From contig OY783206.1 of assembly GCA_963678705.1 (NCBI GenBank), forward strand, positions 13,341,807 through 13,405,806: a DNA stretch of 64,000 bases, in the 5' to 3' direction. Under the pieces are notes generated by a model. It had not been told where the DNA came from, did not search any database, and saw only the letters and a program-made list of their open reading frames with translations. Positions 13,147-24,886 of the stretch are shown here, one piece after another (within the stretch, counting starts at the first letter, position 1; each line of letters begins with the position of its first letter). The translations under genes were made by a program, and so were the position numbers. The stretch is from Panorpa germanica. Lineage: Eukaryota; Arthropoda; Insecta; Mecoptera; Panorpidae.

Positions 13147-14115
13147 ATGGATCAATGTATAAGAACTTTGTTAGAATTTGTAAATGGAAGAAAAGAATAT
13201 AATGATATAGATTTTTGTAGTGATAAATATTATCGTAACAATGCAATTCCATTGAAAGTTGAAGGAATATACAGTTTCGATGAAGAAAAACTTTGTCATG
13301 ATGTGTAAGTAGTTTTTGGTATTAGTGCATAGTAAATAATGAATACTATAGTTATAACATTTATTTACATTTTAGCTTACAGATTGCGTGCAATGTCCCA
13401 AGCTGTTTAGAAGTGTTTGACAATGTTCTGGAGTATGAATCACATTATAACTCAAAACATAAATATAACTGCAGTGAATGTAAAAAATTATTACCTTCTA
13501 ATCATTTGTTAGATTTACATATATGTGAAACGCATGATTCATTCTTCGCTGTACTCTCGAAGAAGAAAGCATCTGTAAGTTTATCTTAGAATTTAAATAT
13601 AAATTTTGTATTAATAGCTTGTGCTTATATGTAATGTGTTACAGTTCTCCTGTTATATTGAAACATGCTTAGTAAAATTCTGGAATGCAAAAGAACGGAG
13701 AGAACATTGTATTGAACAGCATCAATTTCCTCCAAATTTTCGCTTTGAAAAAATGAGAATTAAAAATAAAAAGGAAAAGATCTCCAAAAATGAAAGTGCT
13801 AGTTCCAGTTTAAAAATGAATGAAGATGCAGCTTTAGATGAGGGTATGTCTGTGTGTTCAATTGATGAAAATAGAAAGAGAATGAAAGGTAAGAAACCAA
13901 AAAAGAAACTACATGCAGCAGAATCAGTAATGTGTGTAGATGATGAAGAACATGTTCCAGAAAAACCAATAATAAAATCCTTTACTTTTGGGCATTTCAA
14001 AAACAGAGGGTTTGCGAAATCTTTAACAAAAATGGTTAACAATGTAGATACTTCTAAAAATGTTTTGGAAGATGAGGACATGATTGCAGATCTCTTAGAC
14101 AATCTTCCAAAATAG
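13147..14115 (+). CDS. ZNF511: ZNF511-like C2H2 zinc-finger protein, three exons
   Basis: Exons 13147-13304, 13376-13574 and 13645-14115 join in phase to give 275 aa, close to the size of ZNF511 proteins. Three C2H2 units are visible: C58/C63/H76/H81, C85/C88/H101/H106 and C122/C127/H140/H145, followed by FPPNFRFE, as in ZNF511, where the third finger is followed by a short P-x-x-F-R-F motif. The rest is a Lys/Glu-rich tail (residues ~155-240) with a GHFKNRGF motif near the end that also fits the family. The role of ZNF511 is poorly known; a nuclear protein is likely. The start is the first ATG in frame, after an AT-rich leader. No defects are seen. Confidence 0.85.
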
Positions 14116-14940
14116 TAAAAATTAATTTACTAAACACGTTTTTACATAATAGAAAACTTTAGAAAGGAATATAAATGATATTTTTTTTAAGAATTAGTAG
14201 TTAATATAACGTAATTTATTTAAAATTAAAATACGTGTAAATAAATGTCAATGAGCTAATATTGTTTAGTTTTTTTAATTTTATTTAATTAAAAAATTAG
14301 CATATTTATTAATATTACATTCTAGAATATATAAAACTACTTAAAACTAGACGTCGTATATAAATCTTGTACAATTTCACTTATATAATTTTATTTACAT
14401 CTTAAATTTGTTTTCCTTTGACTTAATTATTGTTGTTGGCTTATAACATCATTATAATTTTTAGCTTATAACATATTATAATTTTTGTAATTCTTTCATT
14501 GTTTTCATGCAAATCATGATTTTGAATTTCATGAGGTAAATTATTAGAATTAATGGTTATACTTTTATATTTATTCTTCACAATAGATGATGATATATCA
14601 CTATCACTTGTTTTGGTTTCCAATTTTCTTTTTTCTTAATTTCATTTGTTAATGTCGATATTTTCTGCTTGTTTAATATTTGAGAGACTATTGATTTCCC
14701 TTTTGTTGGTTCTTTTTGTAATAGGTTTTGATTTAAAGCTTAGTATGAAATTGTGTGAAGTTTTATTTATTAAAGGGAATTGTTCTGTGTAGTTACTGTG
14801 TATTAAATATATCAAATCAATTTTGAGTTATTACAGAATATAGACTGTCTTTGTTTATATTATATCTAATTCTAATTTTGCTTCATGAAAACAGTTGTGA
14901 TACGCCATTGTTTAATTTTTTACTGCTTTGTTCTTTCTGA
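14116..14940. other. 3' flank of the ZNF511-like gene running into repeat debris
   Basis: AT-rich, with no intact gene. A minus-strand open frame at 14441-14623 (60 codons, Ser/Asn-rich) may be more of the LINE ORF1 remnant that starts just beyond it, but it has no diagnostic motif. Confidence 0.4.
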
Positions 14941-15270
14941 CCAATTTTTATCAGTAGGTAAATGATTCTCTTTACAAGAAATACATCTAATTTTAGTTTC
15001 TTTGCAATCTATTGCACTATGTTTGTGACTTCCACAAACTATACAATTTAAAATATTGGTTTTACTGTTTTTAGATGTATGGTCGAATTTTAGGCAATTA
15101 TAACATTGAGCTATTGATTGTAAATACGGTTCGCAGTAATATTTTATTCTCCATAAATAAATAAATTCCGGAATTTGCTGTCCTTGAAAACTTGTTTTTA
15201 TCGTAGTACTGGGAAGATATTTTATTTCATTGTCAATTAATATTTTTCTATATAATCTCTGAATTTTAGT
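14940..15270 (-). pseudogene. Remnant of non-LTR retrotransposon ORF1 (gag-like, zinc knuckles)
   Basis: On the minus strand an open stretch without a starting Met reads through segments such as YLPSTTIKTSF, then IYLWRIKYYCEPYLQ, then knuckles: CYNCLKFDHTSKNS (CX2CX4HX4 with the last Cys replaced by Ser), CIVCGSHKHSAIDC (a full CX2CX4HX4C) and CISCKENH. This order, a C-x-P-Y-x-Q lead-in followed by CCHC knuckles, is typical of ORF1 of jockey/I-type LINEs. No reverse transcriptase follows. The 5' part lies in a block repeated at two places in the Giant-like array. Confidence 0.7.
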
Positions 15271-16503
15271 TGCGACAAATGAAAAAATTCAATGTTATTT
15301 AGAATAGTTACTTCGTCATAATCGATATCAAATCTTTTAACAATAGCAGATCCAAAAATACGAAATGTAAGCTATATAATTATACTTTTCTAATATTGAA
15401 TATAATACAATTTTGTTTGCAAGTTTTGCTGTAGATAGCATTCTATTACTACTCTATTTTTGGCACCTTTTTAAATTTCTATAATTTTTTTTTGTTGCTA
15501 ATTTTACAAACAATTTCTGCTCATTTCAATGAACTAAATTTTATATAATTTAATTTGTTATTAGTCCTTTTATTACTTTATATGTTGGGTAAGTTTTTTG
15601 TATATTATATAAAATAATTGTCCTTTTTCATTGTTGTTTCAATTATATATAAAGTTCTTTCCATCGTTCTGTTTATTTTTATTTGATCTAATTCTACCTC
15701 CTTCTGCGGTGTGTTGTGGTAAATATGTGTTTATTTTATGTACACAAATTAATTTTTTTTTTATATAATGTATAGATAATATCTATTATTTATAATTGTT
15801 ATAATTTGTGTATAAAATATATGAAAATAAGTATTAATATCATCAAAATAATTGTTACAAGACACGACAAAATATATAAGATAATGTTACACAACAAAAA
15901 CAATAACGACTAATCACTAGCATTGGTTTTGTACAAACGTTGGTTATCGAAGTAGTTTTTACTAAAACACTTCCCCTAAAACGATATTAAATTCTTACTA
16001 AACCGCGAATTGCGAATTTGTAAATTTTAATTATGTTAGATTTCATTTTCTCCAGTCTAAATATTCTCCGGTTTCATTAAAATTCTAATATAAATCTGCG
16101 ACTGATAATACTTATTATTCATCCATTTTTCTCGTAGTGTACACGTTAATTTGGGCTCTGAAAAATATCTTAAATTCTAGAAATGTATATTATATGTACT
16201 GATAAAGTTAACTATCAGGTTCTCAAATGTGATTTCTTTAAATTATCAATTTTAAAAGGCAATATCGTGATTAACAATTAAAACAGTCATTTAAAGAACC
16301 AGGGTTAATTATTTTTTAATTAAATTGCGATAGCTATTCTATTGTGTGAATCAGTTTCTTCTGAATTAAATTCTATAAAAAACAAATTTAGAAATACTGA
16401 AGAATATTACAATACAAAATACAATAAACAACAACAAAAACTCCACCGATTGTTATAATTTACCAATTCAATTCGTATTTTTAATGTCAATTCTTCATTT
16501 TTG
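15041..16503. repeat. Junction block, copy 1 (1.46 kb)
   Basis: This block recurs, nearly identical, at 35951-39597 (split by a transposon) and at 53912-55351, where it separates the units of the Giant-like array. It starts inside the LINE ORF1 remnant; only copy 1 retains the LINE sequence on the other side (14940-15040), so the array copies are truncated there. The remaining ~1.2 kb is AT-rich with no gene seen. Confidence 0.85.
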
Positions 16504-17534
16504 AAATATTCGATTTCATTTGATTATCCTTGTTTCAATGAGTGCCTTCTAAAACTGGTTGAGTCGTGTTTCGGTAAGCACAAATATTGTTTTAAGCTTC
16601 TAGTATTGATTGTGAAAATCGGCGTTGATGAAAAATTCCAAAATTAAATTAAATTTTTCTTTAATTTAATTTTTTTTTATTTTTCTGCAAAGTAATAGGT
16701 ATTATGTTTGCTGTCAATTTTGATACTGGTAATATATTCCTATTTTTGCATAGTAGTGCAGGCGTTGGAGGTAAGTGAGTCTGCATAATATGAGGAACGA
16801 ATTTTGACAACTGATATGAGTTCTAACTGTCTTATGTAACAATAATATGAATGTTGCCAGTTTAAAATTTGGCGCACTTTTTTTTATCCTCCATGTAAAA
16901 ATTACTATGAGAAATCCTATATCTGAGGCTGTATAGCATTAGAATTTCTTTTTAGGAGTACTAATTAGGTTTAAGGTATAAAATATTTAAAAAAATAAGT
17001 ATTAAATTTATTAATATACAATAATAATGCAAAAAGTTTATTATTTATAAAAAAAAACAATTAAAAATGTTGATTTTGATAACAACTAAGAAACATCTCA
17101 CAAAAAAAAATATGTTGCCTAAACATTTAGTTTAATTTAACCGTTTTACAATTATGTACTATATATTTACACAATTTATATTAAATTTTTTGCAATTACA
17201 TGCCTTGGTATGACAATCTGTCTTGTATTTACAAAGATTGATTAAGGATTCCGGCAGAGATGCGTTAGTTATTTGTTTGGGGTACAAGGAAGAATCCTTT
17301 AGTTCATACCCACATTGAATACAATCAATAGGATCTATCAGGCGTTCTGAAGATTTATTCCAAATATACGTTCAAGATGAAGCCCTCAGACAATGCAAAT
17401 AATTTGAAGTAAATTTAAGCCAAACCCAATATTTTTAGATATTTGTTTGTATCTATAGATACATGTGAGCTTATAAGCTCATCCGCTGTCATGTTAAATA
17501 GGTAAGTGCACATTAAGAGGTATGAGGTAAGACC

Positions 17535-18920
17535 TCATTTGAATCTTTCAAGATCTAAAAATTCATTGCTAAAGGATGAAAATTCTTTCTGGATAAAATC
17601 AAGTGATGTAGCTTTCGAGCAATGTTTTTTATCGCAACCGGATAAAGCATGAAATGCTGGCAAAACACAGCAGATATCTTTACCAACGGATCCGGCTACC
17701 AAATGACTACCAAGTGTTTTTTTTATGTGAACTATCAAAGCATATAGCTCGACAACCAATATTTCTAAGCCAAAAATGAATCCCAAGGACTAAAATGTCG
17801 GTATAGGAGCCAGGGGCGTAGCTACCGCCGTATCAATGATACGGGGCCACCTGGCTACAGAGGCCCCAAACCTGTGTAAGCAAATATTCGTTTTTTCTTC
17901 TTCATTATTTGAAATCATTAATCCTGTTTCTAAAGCTTTACAGCATGAAATTAATGACTTACAGAAAGCTAGTATTTTACTAAGTAATCTTTTGAATTGA
18001 CTGAGTGAAATAAGAAATCAAAATTCATTCCATGGTTTGCAAAAAAGAGTCCAGAGATCTAGTAAAAGAGTGGGGAGTAACAACTGTTTTTCAAAAATAA
18101 AAGAAAGAAGATAGCAAAGCGTTTTTTTGATGAACTATATACAGTAAAGACATGTCAGTTGATCTTTATGAACAATTCATTGCTTTGCAAAAAGGCTTAA
18201 AATCTGAAATTTAGAAAATTCATTCCATTAAGGAACTCATGGAATAAAAATGGATAAAAAAAAATATATATAATTAATTTAATTCAATGCGAACGGTTTT
18301 GTTCCTTTGTGAAAAATTTACAGCGCTTTTACAGGGCTTCTCTAAGGCAAGCTACGCCACTGATATAACCTTTAATTATGATCTCAGTATTTTAGTTTTT
18401 TGCCGCATGGAATATATGTGAAAAAGTTCTTGCGTCTGCTTCTAAATGACCACGTACCTCGTTGACCCCAAAACCATTAGAAACTTTTCTATTCTGGATT
18501 ATGTTTTTAATATCCTGCTCATCTTTTGAAATTCTATTTTTACTCCATTCGATATGAAAATTCAAATGAATATCACCTGTAGCGTGTGACTGTATTGTAA
18601 GGTATGACAACATAGCAGAGTGCATTGAATTTTTCAATGGATACAAAAGTAACCACCTCTGTAATGCGTCTTTATTTTGCGTTATACCTATCAAGCCTCC
18701 AGTCACTGCAGATGATCTATTTTGTGATTGCTCTAACGCTAAGTCTAAATTTTCCCTTTACTCGCTTTACAGAAAGGCTACCTCTTTTTAATTCATTTAC
18801 AACTTCCCCGGGTAAATTAAGCATGTCTTGTATGTACAATGTGACACCCGGGACATAGTTAGTGTAGTTCATGGAATGAAAGTCCACTAACATTTGTCTG
18901 GTAGTTAACAAAATCAACAA
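17535..18920 (-). pseudogene. PIN-like-family transposon protein, broken
   Basis: Three minus-strand open pieces form one gene. 18920 to ~18740 contains YTNYVPGVTLYIQDMLNLP and SVKRVKGKF; a one-base-type frameshift near 18745 leads into 18740-18392 with GGLIGITQNKDALQRW and SKDEQDI; then, after a 552-base hAT insertion, 17786-17535 contains LPAFHALSGCD. These match the central region and the conserved GCD motif of a widespread arthropod protein family usually annotated as uncharacterised. The C-terminal cysteine-rich part seen in the other element was not found here. Non-functional as it stands. Confidence 0.65.
17811..18362. mobile_element. Decayed hAT-type insertion
   Basis: It starts CAGGGGCGTAGCT and ends AGCTACGCCACTG, the terminal pattern of hAT elements. 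The 8-base flanks (ATAGGAGC and ATATAACC) agree at only 5 of 8 positions, so the target duplication has decayed. The interior has fragments that read like hAT transposase (for instance FHGLQKRVQ and a KEWGVTTVFQK-like stretch) with stops and frame changes. It interrupts the PIN-like-family pseudogene and so is younger than it. Confidence 0.65.
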
Positions 18921-19221
18921 TTTGATTGTTTTCTTTTTATAAACAATAAACTTTTTTGCATTATTTTTGTATATTATTTAACTTAATACTTATTTTTTAC
19001 AACATTTTATCCCTTAAATCTAATTAGAACTACTAAAAAATCAAATTCCAACGCTTTACAGCCTTTGATATAGTAATAGTAATTTTTACATGCAGGATAA
19101 AAAAAGTGCGGCAAATTTTCCACTGGCAATATTTATATTATTGTTATATAAGACAGCTGGAACTCATACAAGTTGTCAGAATTCGTTCCTCATACTATGC
19201 AGACTCACTTACCTCCAACGC

Positions 19222-20336
19222 TCGGTCTATACGCAGAAATTGAGAATATTTCTTATTTTTTAAAAAGAAATATTTTTTTTTAGTCAGTCTATATGAAAAA
19301 TTATTTGTTGTTTTATATGTAAAATTAATATAGAACGAGTTAAATATTTCAATTTAAAGTTCCTTTATTCTTGTACGTCTTGGAAAATATTATTACGTGC
19401 TTACGTAATAATTACCTATTTTGTAGCGTTGGCAATTTTTTTTTGTTTTAAATCTATTTGTACATCCACAGATTGTTACTATGTAGTTTCAATGTAAAAT
19501 GATTATGTATAAAAGCATAATATTGTTACAATTTTACTGGGCGTAACGGAGACGGCTTGTGTGCACGTAGCAACTATCCTCTTCAGCTTCTAACACCAAA
19601 TGATACAAACTTGTAAGGGCGTGAAAGGGGAATGAAGGGAGTCTGGCTCTGGATCTTCTATGACGCCAAATGTACAAAATTTGTATGTGCGAGCGAGGAT
19701 TAAAGGAAGAGAGATTAGGATTCTCGAACCTTCTAAATATACGCCGTAGTACGCCTGCGACTGGGGTTCTTTTAATTGATTGCCGAGCGGAGCAATTGTT
19801 TACACTATTTAGTCGCGTTGTAACTTATTAAATTAAGAAATAGCCACAATTAAAATAATAAGAAGGATTTACCACTTTTACAGATTTTATTTATTAACAC
19901 ATAACAATTACAACTATTAACAACTATTTACAATAACTGTTTATTATTTCACTTAATAATTCATTGCTGACTTAACTATTCCCGCGGACTGACTTACTAT
20001 CGCGGACTCTCTTACTATCGCTGACTGACTGACTGACTTGCGACGCGATGCTCTGCTCCTTTTATATTAGCGGTTTACGCAGTACAGTTCCCCTGGTCTC
20101 GACACTTCTGACTTTCCAGAATATTCCTATAATTATCCAAATACGCTGTTTGACCTTCCGACTATTTCTATGACGTTCCACTCCATACGCGTAATATTTG
20201 GTTCTAGAAAGATCACATGTAAACAATAACAGAAGTGCATTGTATGAAGTTGTTTATGTTATCTCCAGGAACACGCGTATCAAGTTATGCGCCAACCAGT
20301 AAACAGCTTCGTTATCAAAATGTCTTGATATTTGTA
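19222..20336. other. Non-coding region of unknown nature
   Basis: AT-rich, apart from a more GC-rich stretch around 19550-19800 and a short run of related GACTGACT / ACTATCGCGGACT words at about 19985-20040. This looks like degraded repeat sequence but matches nothing I can name. No gene seen. Confidence 0.4.
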
Positions 20337-20437
20337 CAGGGATGCGCAACCTTTTCTGCTAATTCCAGTTATTATATTATAACTATAATTTTTGTATGCT
20401 CAGACGCCCGCAAATTCGTAACAATATATATAATTTA

Positions 20438-20503
<66 letters not shown>

Positions 20504-20650
20504 ATTTATTATATTTGTATAAATAAAATTTTGAAATACCTATATATTTATCAATTTTTCCTAATTAAAAACTGTCCGGCGTGCCAGCAACGCGATAGAT
20601 AATATTTGTAATTTTCCAGCACGCGCACATAAAAAGGTTTGCCACCACTG
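20337..20650. mobile_element. Possible small hAT-like non-autonomous element with AT microsatellite
   Basis: The left end CAGGGATGCGCAACCTTTT and the complement of the right end, CAGTGGTGGCAAACCTTTT, agree at most positions. No matching 8-base flanks are seen, so this is tentative. It encloses a pure AT dinucleotide run. Confidence 0.4.
20441..20498. repeat. (AT)n microsatellite
   Basis: About 29 uninterrupted AT dinucleotides inside the possible hAT-like element; likely length-variable. Confidence 0.95.
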
Positions 20651-20856
20651 CACTAGAACATATAAGAACCTAGAAATGTGTTTCATAAAAACAGTTAAAA
20701 ACACAAACAAAAAACTTACATGTCAAAATTGAATTTCTTTAAAAAACATCTTTAAAAAATTATAAGAATTTATTCTCAATACACGTAAAAAAACCATAAA
20801 AAGTACTATCTGACAGAGTACACAATGATTTTATATCAATTTTTTTTTTATTTTTT

Positions 20857-22172
20857 GCATTCGCGAATATTTGCTTATTTAACCCTGCGTGTGAACAGTA
20901 TGTTTTTCGAGACGTGGTGTGTATACTGGGTCTTTGAGGATTCTGGATTACTTCTTGAAGTGTCTACTACATGGTCCGGAAGTTGCCAAAGTCCAAAGTT
21001 TAAAACCGTTGTTAATAAAAATTCACAAATAGTGAAAAACGCGTAAACGGAATATTGTTAAAAAATTCATAACTTTAGAACAAACAAATATTAAGAAAAA
21101 CGGTTTTAGACTTTTTTATCTTAGACTATAAGCTTTCAAAAGAATGTAGTGTCTATGGCGTGGGCTCCAAAAAGTTGAATTATTTGTGCACCTGAAAGTG
21201 GGGAATATTTTACGGATTCAGGCATATCATAATAAACGGAACGGTGATTATTCGGCACAAAATAAGTTTTTATTGATGAAAATACAAAAGTTATGAAATA
21301 ATAATTAACATTAGTTAATTATAATTAGTTTCAAAAAGAGAATTTAGGGTGCGCAACCGTTAAATTGTCACCCATCTTCAAAAACTTATTGTAGTATTGT
21401 ATTATCTAAGAAATAATATATTAAATTACATAAAACATTTATTTTAACCATGAAAAAACTGTAAAACAACGAGAAAAGCAAAAAAAAGTGCATTTACTAA
21501 CATTGGAAAATACTAACGTCATGTGTACACTGACCCTTTTAGGGAAGAGGCAAGTTTCACTGGCTCGCCTTTGCCGGTAAACTGCCAGATGCGGAACCTT
21601 AAGTCACTACCAGTACCTTGATTTTTTAGATGGCATAGGTGGAGCGCGCTCTGTACTCATGAGAGAGAAATAGGAGTTTGAAATTTCAACTGTTCCTTAA
21701 AAGACCCAGTGTACACACGCAGGGTTAATATTTGCATTCACATGCGCAATAGGTTATTCGAATTTTTTGCGAATGTATTTGGCAACGAAAAGTGAGAATA
21801 ATTTAATGACTTCCATATATGGCATCAAATTTCTTTTACTCTAATTTAATTACTAATTGCTGTACTTAGTAATGTAATATAAATCATATCATTTGTGTTC
21901 TCATTTAAAGTAGTTTAGTGTAATTAAAAATTGAGTAATTTACTTAGCTCAATTGTGTGTTTAAGAAGTAGAAGTTTATTTTGGTTTTTTAATTGTTAAT
22001 TTAGATTCCAAATTCAAGTACTAATTAAAATAAAAATATTGTAAACCGAATCAGTTGCATTGTTTGTTTATAAATTATTTTCACTATTCGTTGGCAAATA
22101 CATTCGTAAAAAATTCGCGTAATCCATTGCGAATGTGAAAAGTGTAAAAAGATACGAATATTCGCACATCCC
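20857..22172. mobile_element. Older MITE with ~120-bp inverted ends, split by a piggyBac-type MITE
   Basis: The right part (about 22060-22172, ending ACGAATATTCGCACATCCC) is the inverted copy of the left part, which is split into 20857-20882 and 21725-21805. Once the inner element is removed the arms align along their length: TTCGCGAATATT against GTGCGAATATTC, then ATTTTTTGCGAATGTATTTG against ATTTTTTACGAATGTATTTG. Interior 21806-22060 is AT-rich with no protein. The exact ends are uncertain. Confidence 0.55.
20883..21724. mobile_element. piggyBac-type non-autonomous element
   Basis: Bounded by TTAA on both sides (20879-20882 and 21725-21728). Ends are CCCTGCGTGTGAACA and its inverted counterpart TGTACACACGCAGGG. 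A TTAA target with CCC-starting ends is the piggyBac signature. At 842 bp it has no transposase frame. A second pair of inverted words lies just inside (ACTGGGTCTTT and AAAGACCCAGT). Confidence 0.75.
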
Positions 22173-22181
22173 ACATCCCTA

Positions 22182-23062
22182 CCCAGTAAACAATTTGGTG
22201 AAGTGCCCTATTTGGTGAAGTTTGAGTCACTCGTGCAATTCTATTCTAACGCTTTACAAGTTCGAAGCAACAACACAGAAACCAATTTTAGTTCCAATTC
22301 ATTCTCTACCTGTCACAGATTTTGTGTTAGTTGTTAGAATTTTTTCATAATAATATTCTTTCTTTTTCCAACATCATTCATTAAGTAGCAGTTGTTTCTT
22401 TCATATTTTTCTTAGTTCACTTTCATTCCAAAGTGAGAGAGAAACGAGATGCGGTTAGACAAGTAAAATATATTTTTCACCGTTACACTTGTATACTTGC
22501 ATAGTATTTCGTTCAGAACTGTATGTTTAAAGTATATGCTATCCTTTTTCAACAAATATTTCTTTAATGGTAATAGGCACACGCTGTCTCCCTCAATCTC
22601 CGAATATAATGTTTTTAAACGAATATTCTAAGCTGCGAGGGTAAGACAGAGGTTTTAAACCTAACGCAGACCTGCCGATCGTGGATTTTTGAATCACCAA
22701 AACAATGTAAAAAACTAATATAACGAGTATTGTTGAAGATGAATAATATTCATTAAAAAAATCACGATCCGTACTAAAGATTACATCTATTTATTTCTTC
22801 ATTTAAATATTTATATTTTGCAGACTCTAAAAAGTAGAATTCCATTAAGTTTTATACCCCTGCTAGTGTCAAGTTTATAACTCCGGTCATAAATCATAAA
22901 CTGACTCCGCTTTTAATTCAGCAGTCCGTCGTTGCGATCTCTGTAGGTCATAAAAAAGGCCGTTCCTATGAATGACTGAATAGAAAACGAACACGTTCCA
23001 GACAAAAAACTCATGATATGTAATAGAAATTAAGTAGAATTTACTCTAAAATGTTTACTGGG
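22182..23062 (+). mobile_element. CCCAGTAAAC-family MITE, copy 1
   Basis: TIRs CCCAGTAAACA and TGTTTACTGGG are flanked by TA on both sides. The 881-bp interior has no transposase. It is near-identical to four other copies (28772-29628; and, inverted, 32892-33836, 50425-51434, 61826-62838). A TA target suggests mobilisation by a Tc1/mariner-like or similar TA-targeting enzyme; the superfamily is not proven. Confidence 0.85.
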
Positions 23063-23800
23063 TAATCTCCACTCAAGAAAATAGGGTTAGGAATACTATA
23101 GATAACACTTCCTTTGTACAAACGACCTAGGCAAACGTGTCTTGTCTTCCATTAAAAATGAGTTAAATTTATCAACAGAAGTAGTTCAATTGAAGAACAC
23201 CCGCGTATTAAATGAGAGACTCGGGATCGAATCCAGTTTTTAACTGATATTTTAACACTCATTAAATTGATGATTATGACTTAGGGACTTTTCAAATTAT
23301 AGCAATATAGTACAGTTTCACAGAAATGAAGTCATGGTTCACAACCCCATTTCAAACAGATTGTAATGGTTTTATGAATGACTTCCTAGGTTCACAGACC
23401 TTTTAATCAGTCTCGTTAACTACACAACTGCATAATAAACATTTATCTGTTGTATTTGTGAACTCTTGAGTAATTTACAAAAAATTCCATTCATTTTTGT
23501 CCCGATATAAATCTGTACGTAAACGTCATAATAATGATCTATGGATTGACTAATTTAAAATAGTTTATTAAATAAATAAAATCATTGTTCAAGAAATGAA
23601 CACGTGCAGATAAATATTCCTCACATTGATTGGCTAATACAACCCCTCAAGTGTTCATCCGGTTATAAATTAGTTCTGATTAGTTTATCATATTTTGAAA
23701 ACAAGTTGTGGGGTATAAACTGCCGATATAACTAAAAAACACTGACCTCCTAATTTTTCTATAATGTATAAAGAAACGAGGAAGATAAAATTTATTATTG
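23063..23800. other. Intergenic, with a tRNA-like stretch
   Basis: At 23181-23236 the plus strand has TAGTTCAATTGAAGAAC, resembling a tRNA D-arm/A box, and 36 bases on CGGGATCGAATCC, resembling a T-arm/B box. No intact acceptor stem is seen, so this is a tRNA pseudogene or SINE head at best. Otherwise AT-rich with no gene. Confidence 0.35.
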
Positions 23801-23808
23801 TATTATAG

Positions 23809-24878
23809 CAGCGGTTCTCAAACTTTTTACTTACCTTTTACCCCTACATGTAAGCGTACTATGTATTATAAGGGAGTCGCATTTGAAATTTTACAGTCAA
23901 TTTTTATTTAGTTAAGTTTTGCACATTCTGTGCATACTCTAATGGGGCAATAGTTTTAATCGTAATCAAACAACAAATTCTATACAAACAATTACAATTT
24001 ATTTAATTATTTTAGCTACTATAGTACATAATTGTTATTTGTAACTCAAAGCAATAATAATAAAAAGAGCTTTAGTGTGAAGGATGTGCTTGTCTTTTTT
24101 CTGCGCATAGTTTCTTGAAACGCGGTGTCAGTTCTCATAACGCTACTCTGAGTTCCTTGGTCCCATCCAGTCTTGAGCGATATTTACTCTTCATGGCAGC
24201 TAGAGCAGAAAACCCAGTTTCACAGGAATAAGTGGTGACGAAGGAAGTGATTATTTTCAATGCCCTTTCACTCAAAATTGGGTGTTCCTTTTGTACACCA
24301 ATCCAGAATTATTCTTTAAACTTCATTTCAAGGCCAGTGTTACCTTGAAAGTCAATGAGATTTTCTTTTTCCTTTATGTTGAGAGTGCACTCATCGACTG
24401 ATGGTTTGAACGGATTTTGAAACCATGCCAAACCATCCAAGTTCTCATTAAAATATTTTTCAAAGCGAGATTTGAGGATTTCTAAGTGTTTAAGAAAGCA
24501 TTTCTTTGCATTGGTTGGAATAGTTTTGAGATCCATTTCTTCAATCATAATTTTAAGATTAGGAAATAGCTCCAAATTGTCACTTTTCAGACCGCCCTCG
24601 TACACACTTAGCCTCATTACAAAGCTTTTCTCCTTTTCAGTCCATTGCAGAAGGTTTGCATCTTTTTTCTGTATTTTTTGATAAACTAAAAAAAATAAAA
24701 TGTTCGGCACTCTTACGACGTTGACTAAAAATTATACACTTGTTGTAATTTTAAAAATAAAAAGTTTGCTTTATTAATTTGGAAGTAAATTTTATTAATT
24801 TTTCAACCAAGCTTTGGGCCCCCTGGGCCTTCATTGCGTCCCCATTGGGGGTTGCGCCCCACACTTTGAGAACCGCTG
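23809..24878. mobile_element. hAT transposon fragment with perfect 8-bp target duplication
   Basis: Starts CAGCGGTTCTCAAACTTTTT and ends ACTTTGAGAACCGCTG. The flanking octamer TATTATAG occurs at 23801-23808 and again at 24879-24886. It is 1070 bp and internally deleted relative to an autonomous hAT. It carries the C-terminal half of a transposase on the minus strand. Confidence 0.92.
24090..24710 (-). pseudogene. hAT transposase, C-terminal fragment
   Basis: The open frame 24710-24309 has LAWFQNPFKP and flows, after frame damage near 24305, into a stretch reading HPILSERALKIITSF, then TTYSCETGFSALAAMKSKYR and SRLD. These are hallmarks of the hAT C-terminal dimerisation region (the E-x-x-FS-x-x-x-x-I/MKS-K-x-R-x-x-L pattern). 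The N-terminal BED finger and catalytic core are missing. Not functional. Confidence 0.75.
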
Positions 24879-24886
24879 TATTATAG

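Larger units (their letters stand above)
16762..19221. mobile_element. Long-TIR DNA transposon carrying a broken PIN-like-family gene
   Basis: Inverted copies of a roughly 300-350-base sequence bound the element: the left end begins GCGTTGGAGGTAAGTGAGTC at 16762 and the right end is its near-exact complement ending at 19221. The arms stay alignable to about 17080 and 18900 with scattered differences. The interior holds a minus-strand gene remnant of the same protein family as the element at 36716-38903. No clear target duplication could be read (flanks GTGCAG and TCGGTC). The differences between the arms and the frame breaks say this is an old copy. Confidence 0.75.

Noticed and set aside
19530..20230. 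Possible LTR or endogenous viral sequence
   Set aside because: No matching second LTR, primer-binding site, polypurine tract or gag/pol frame was seen.
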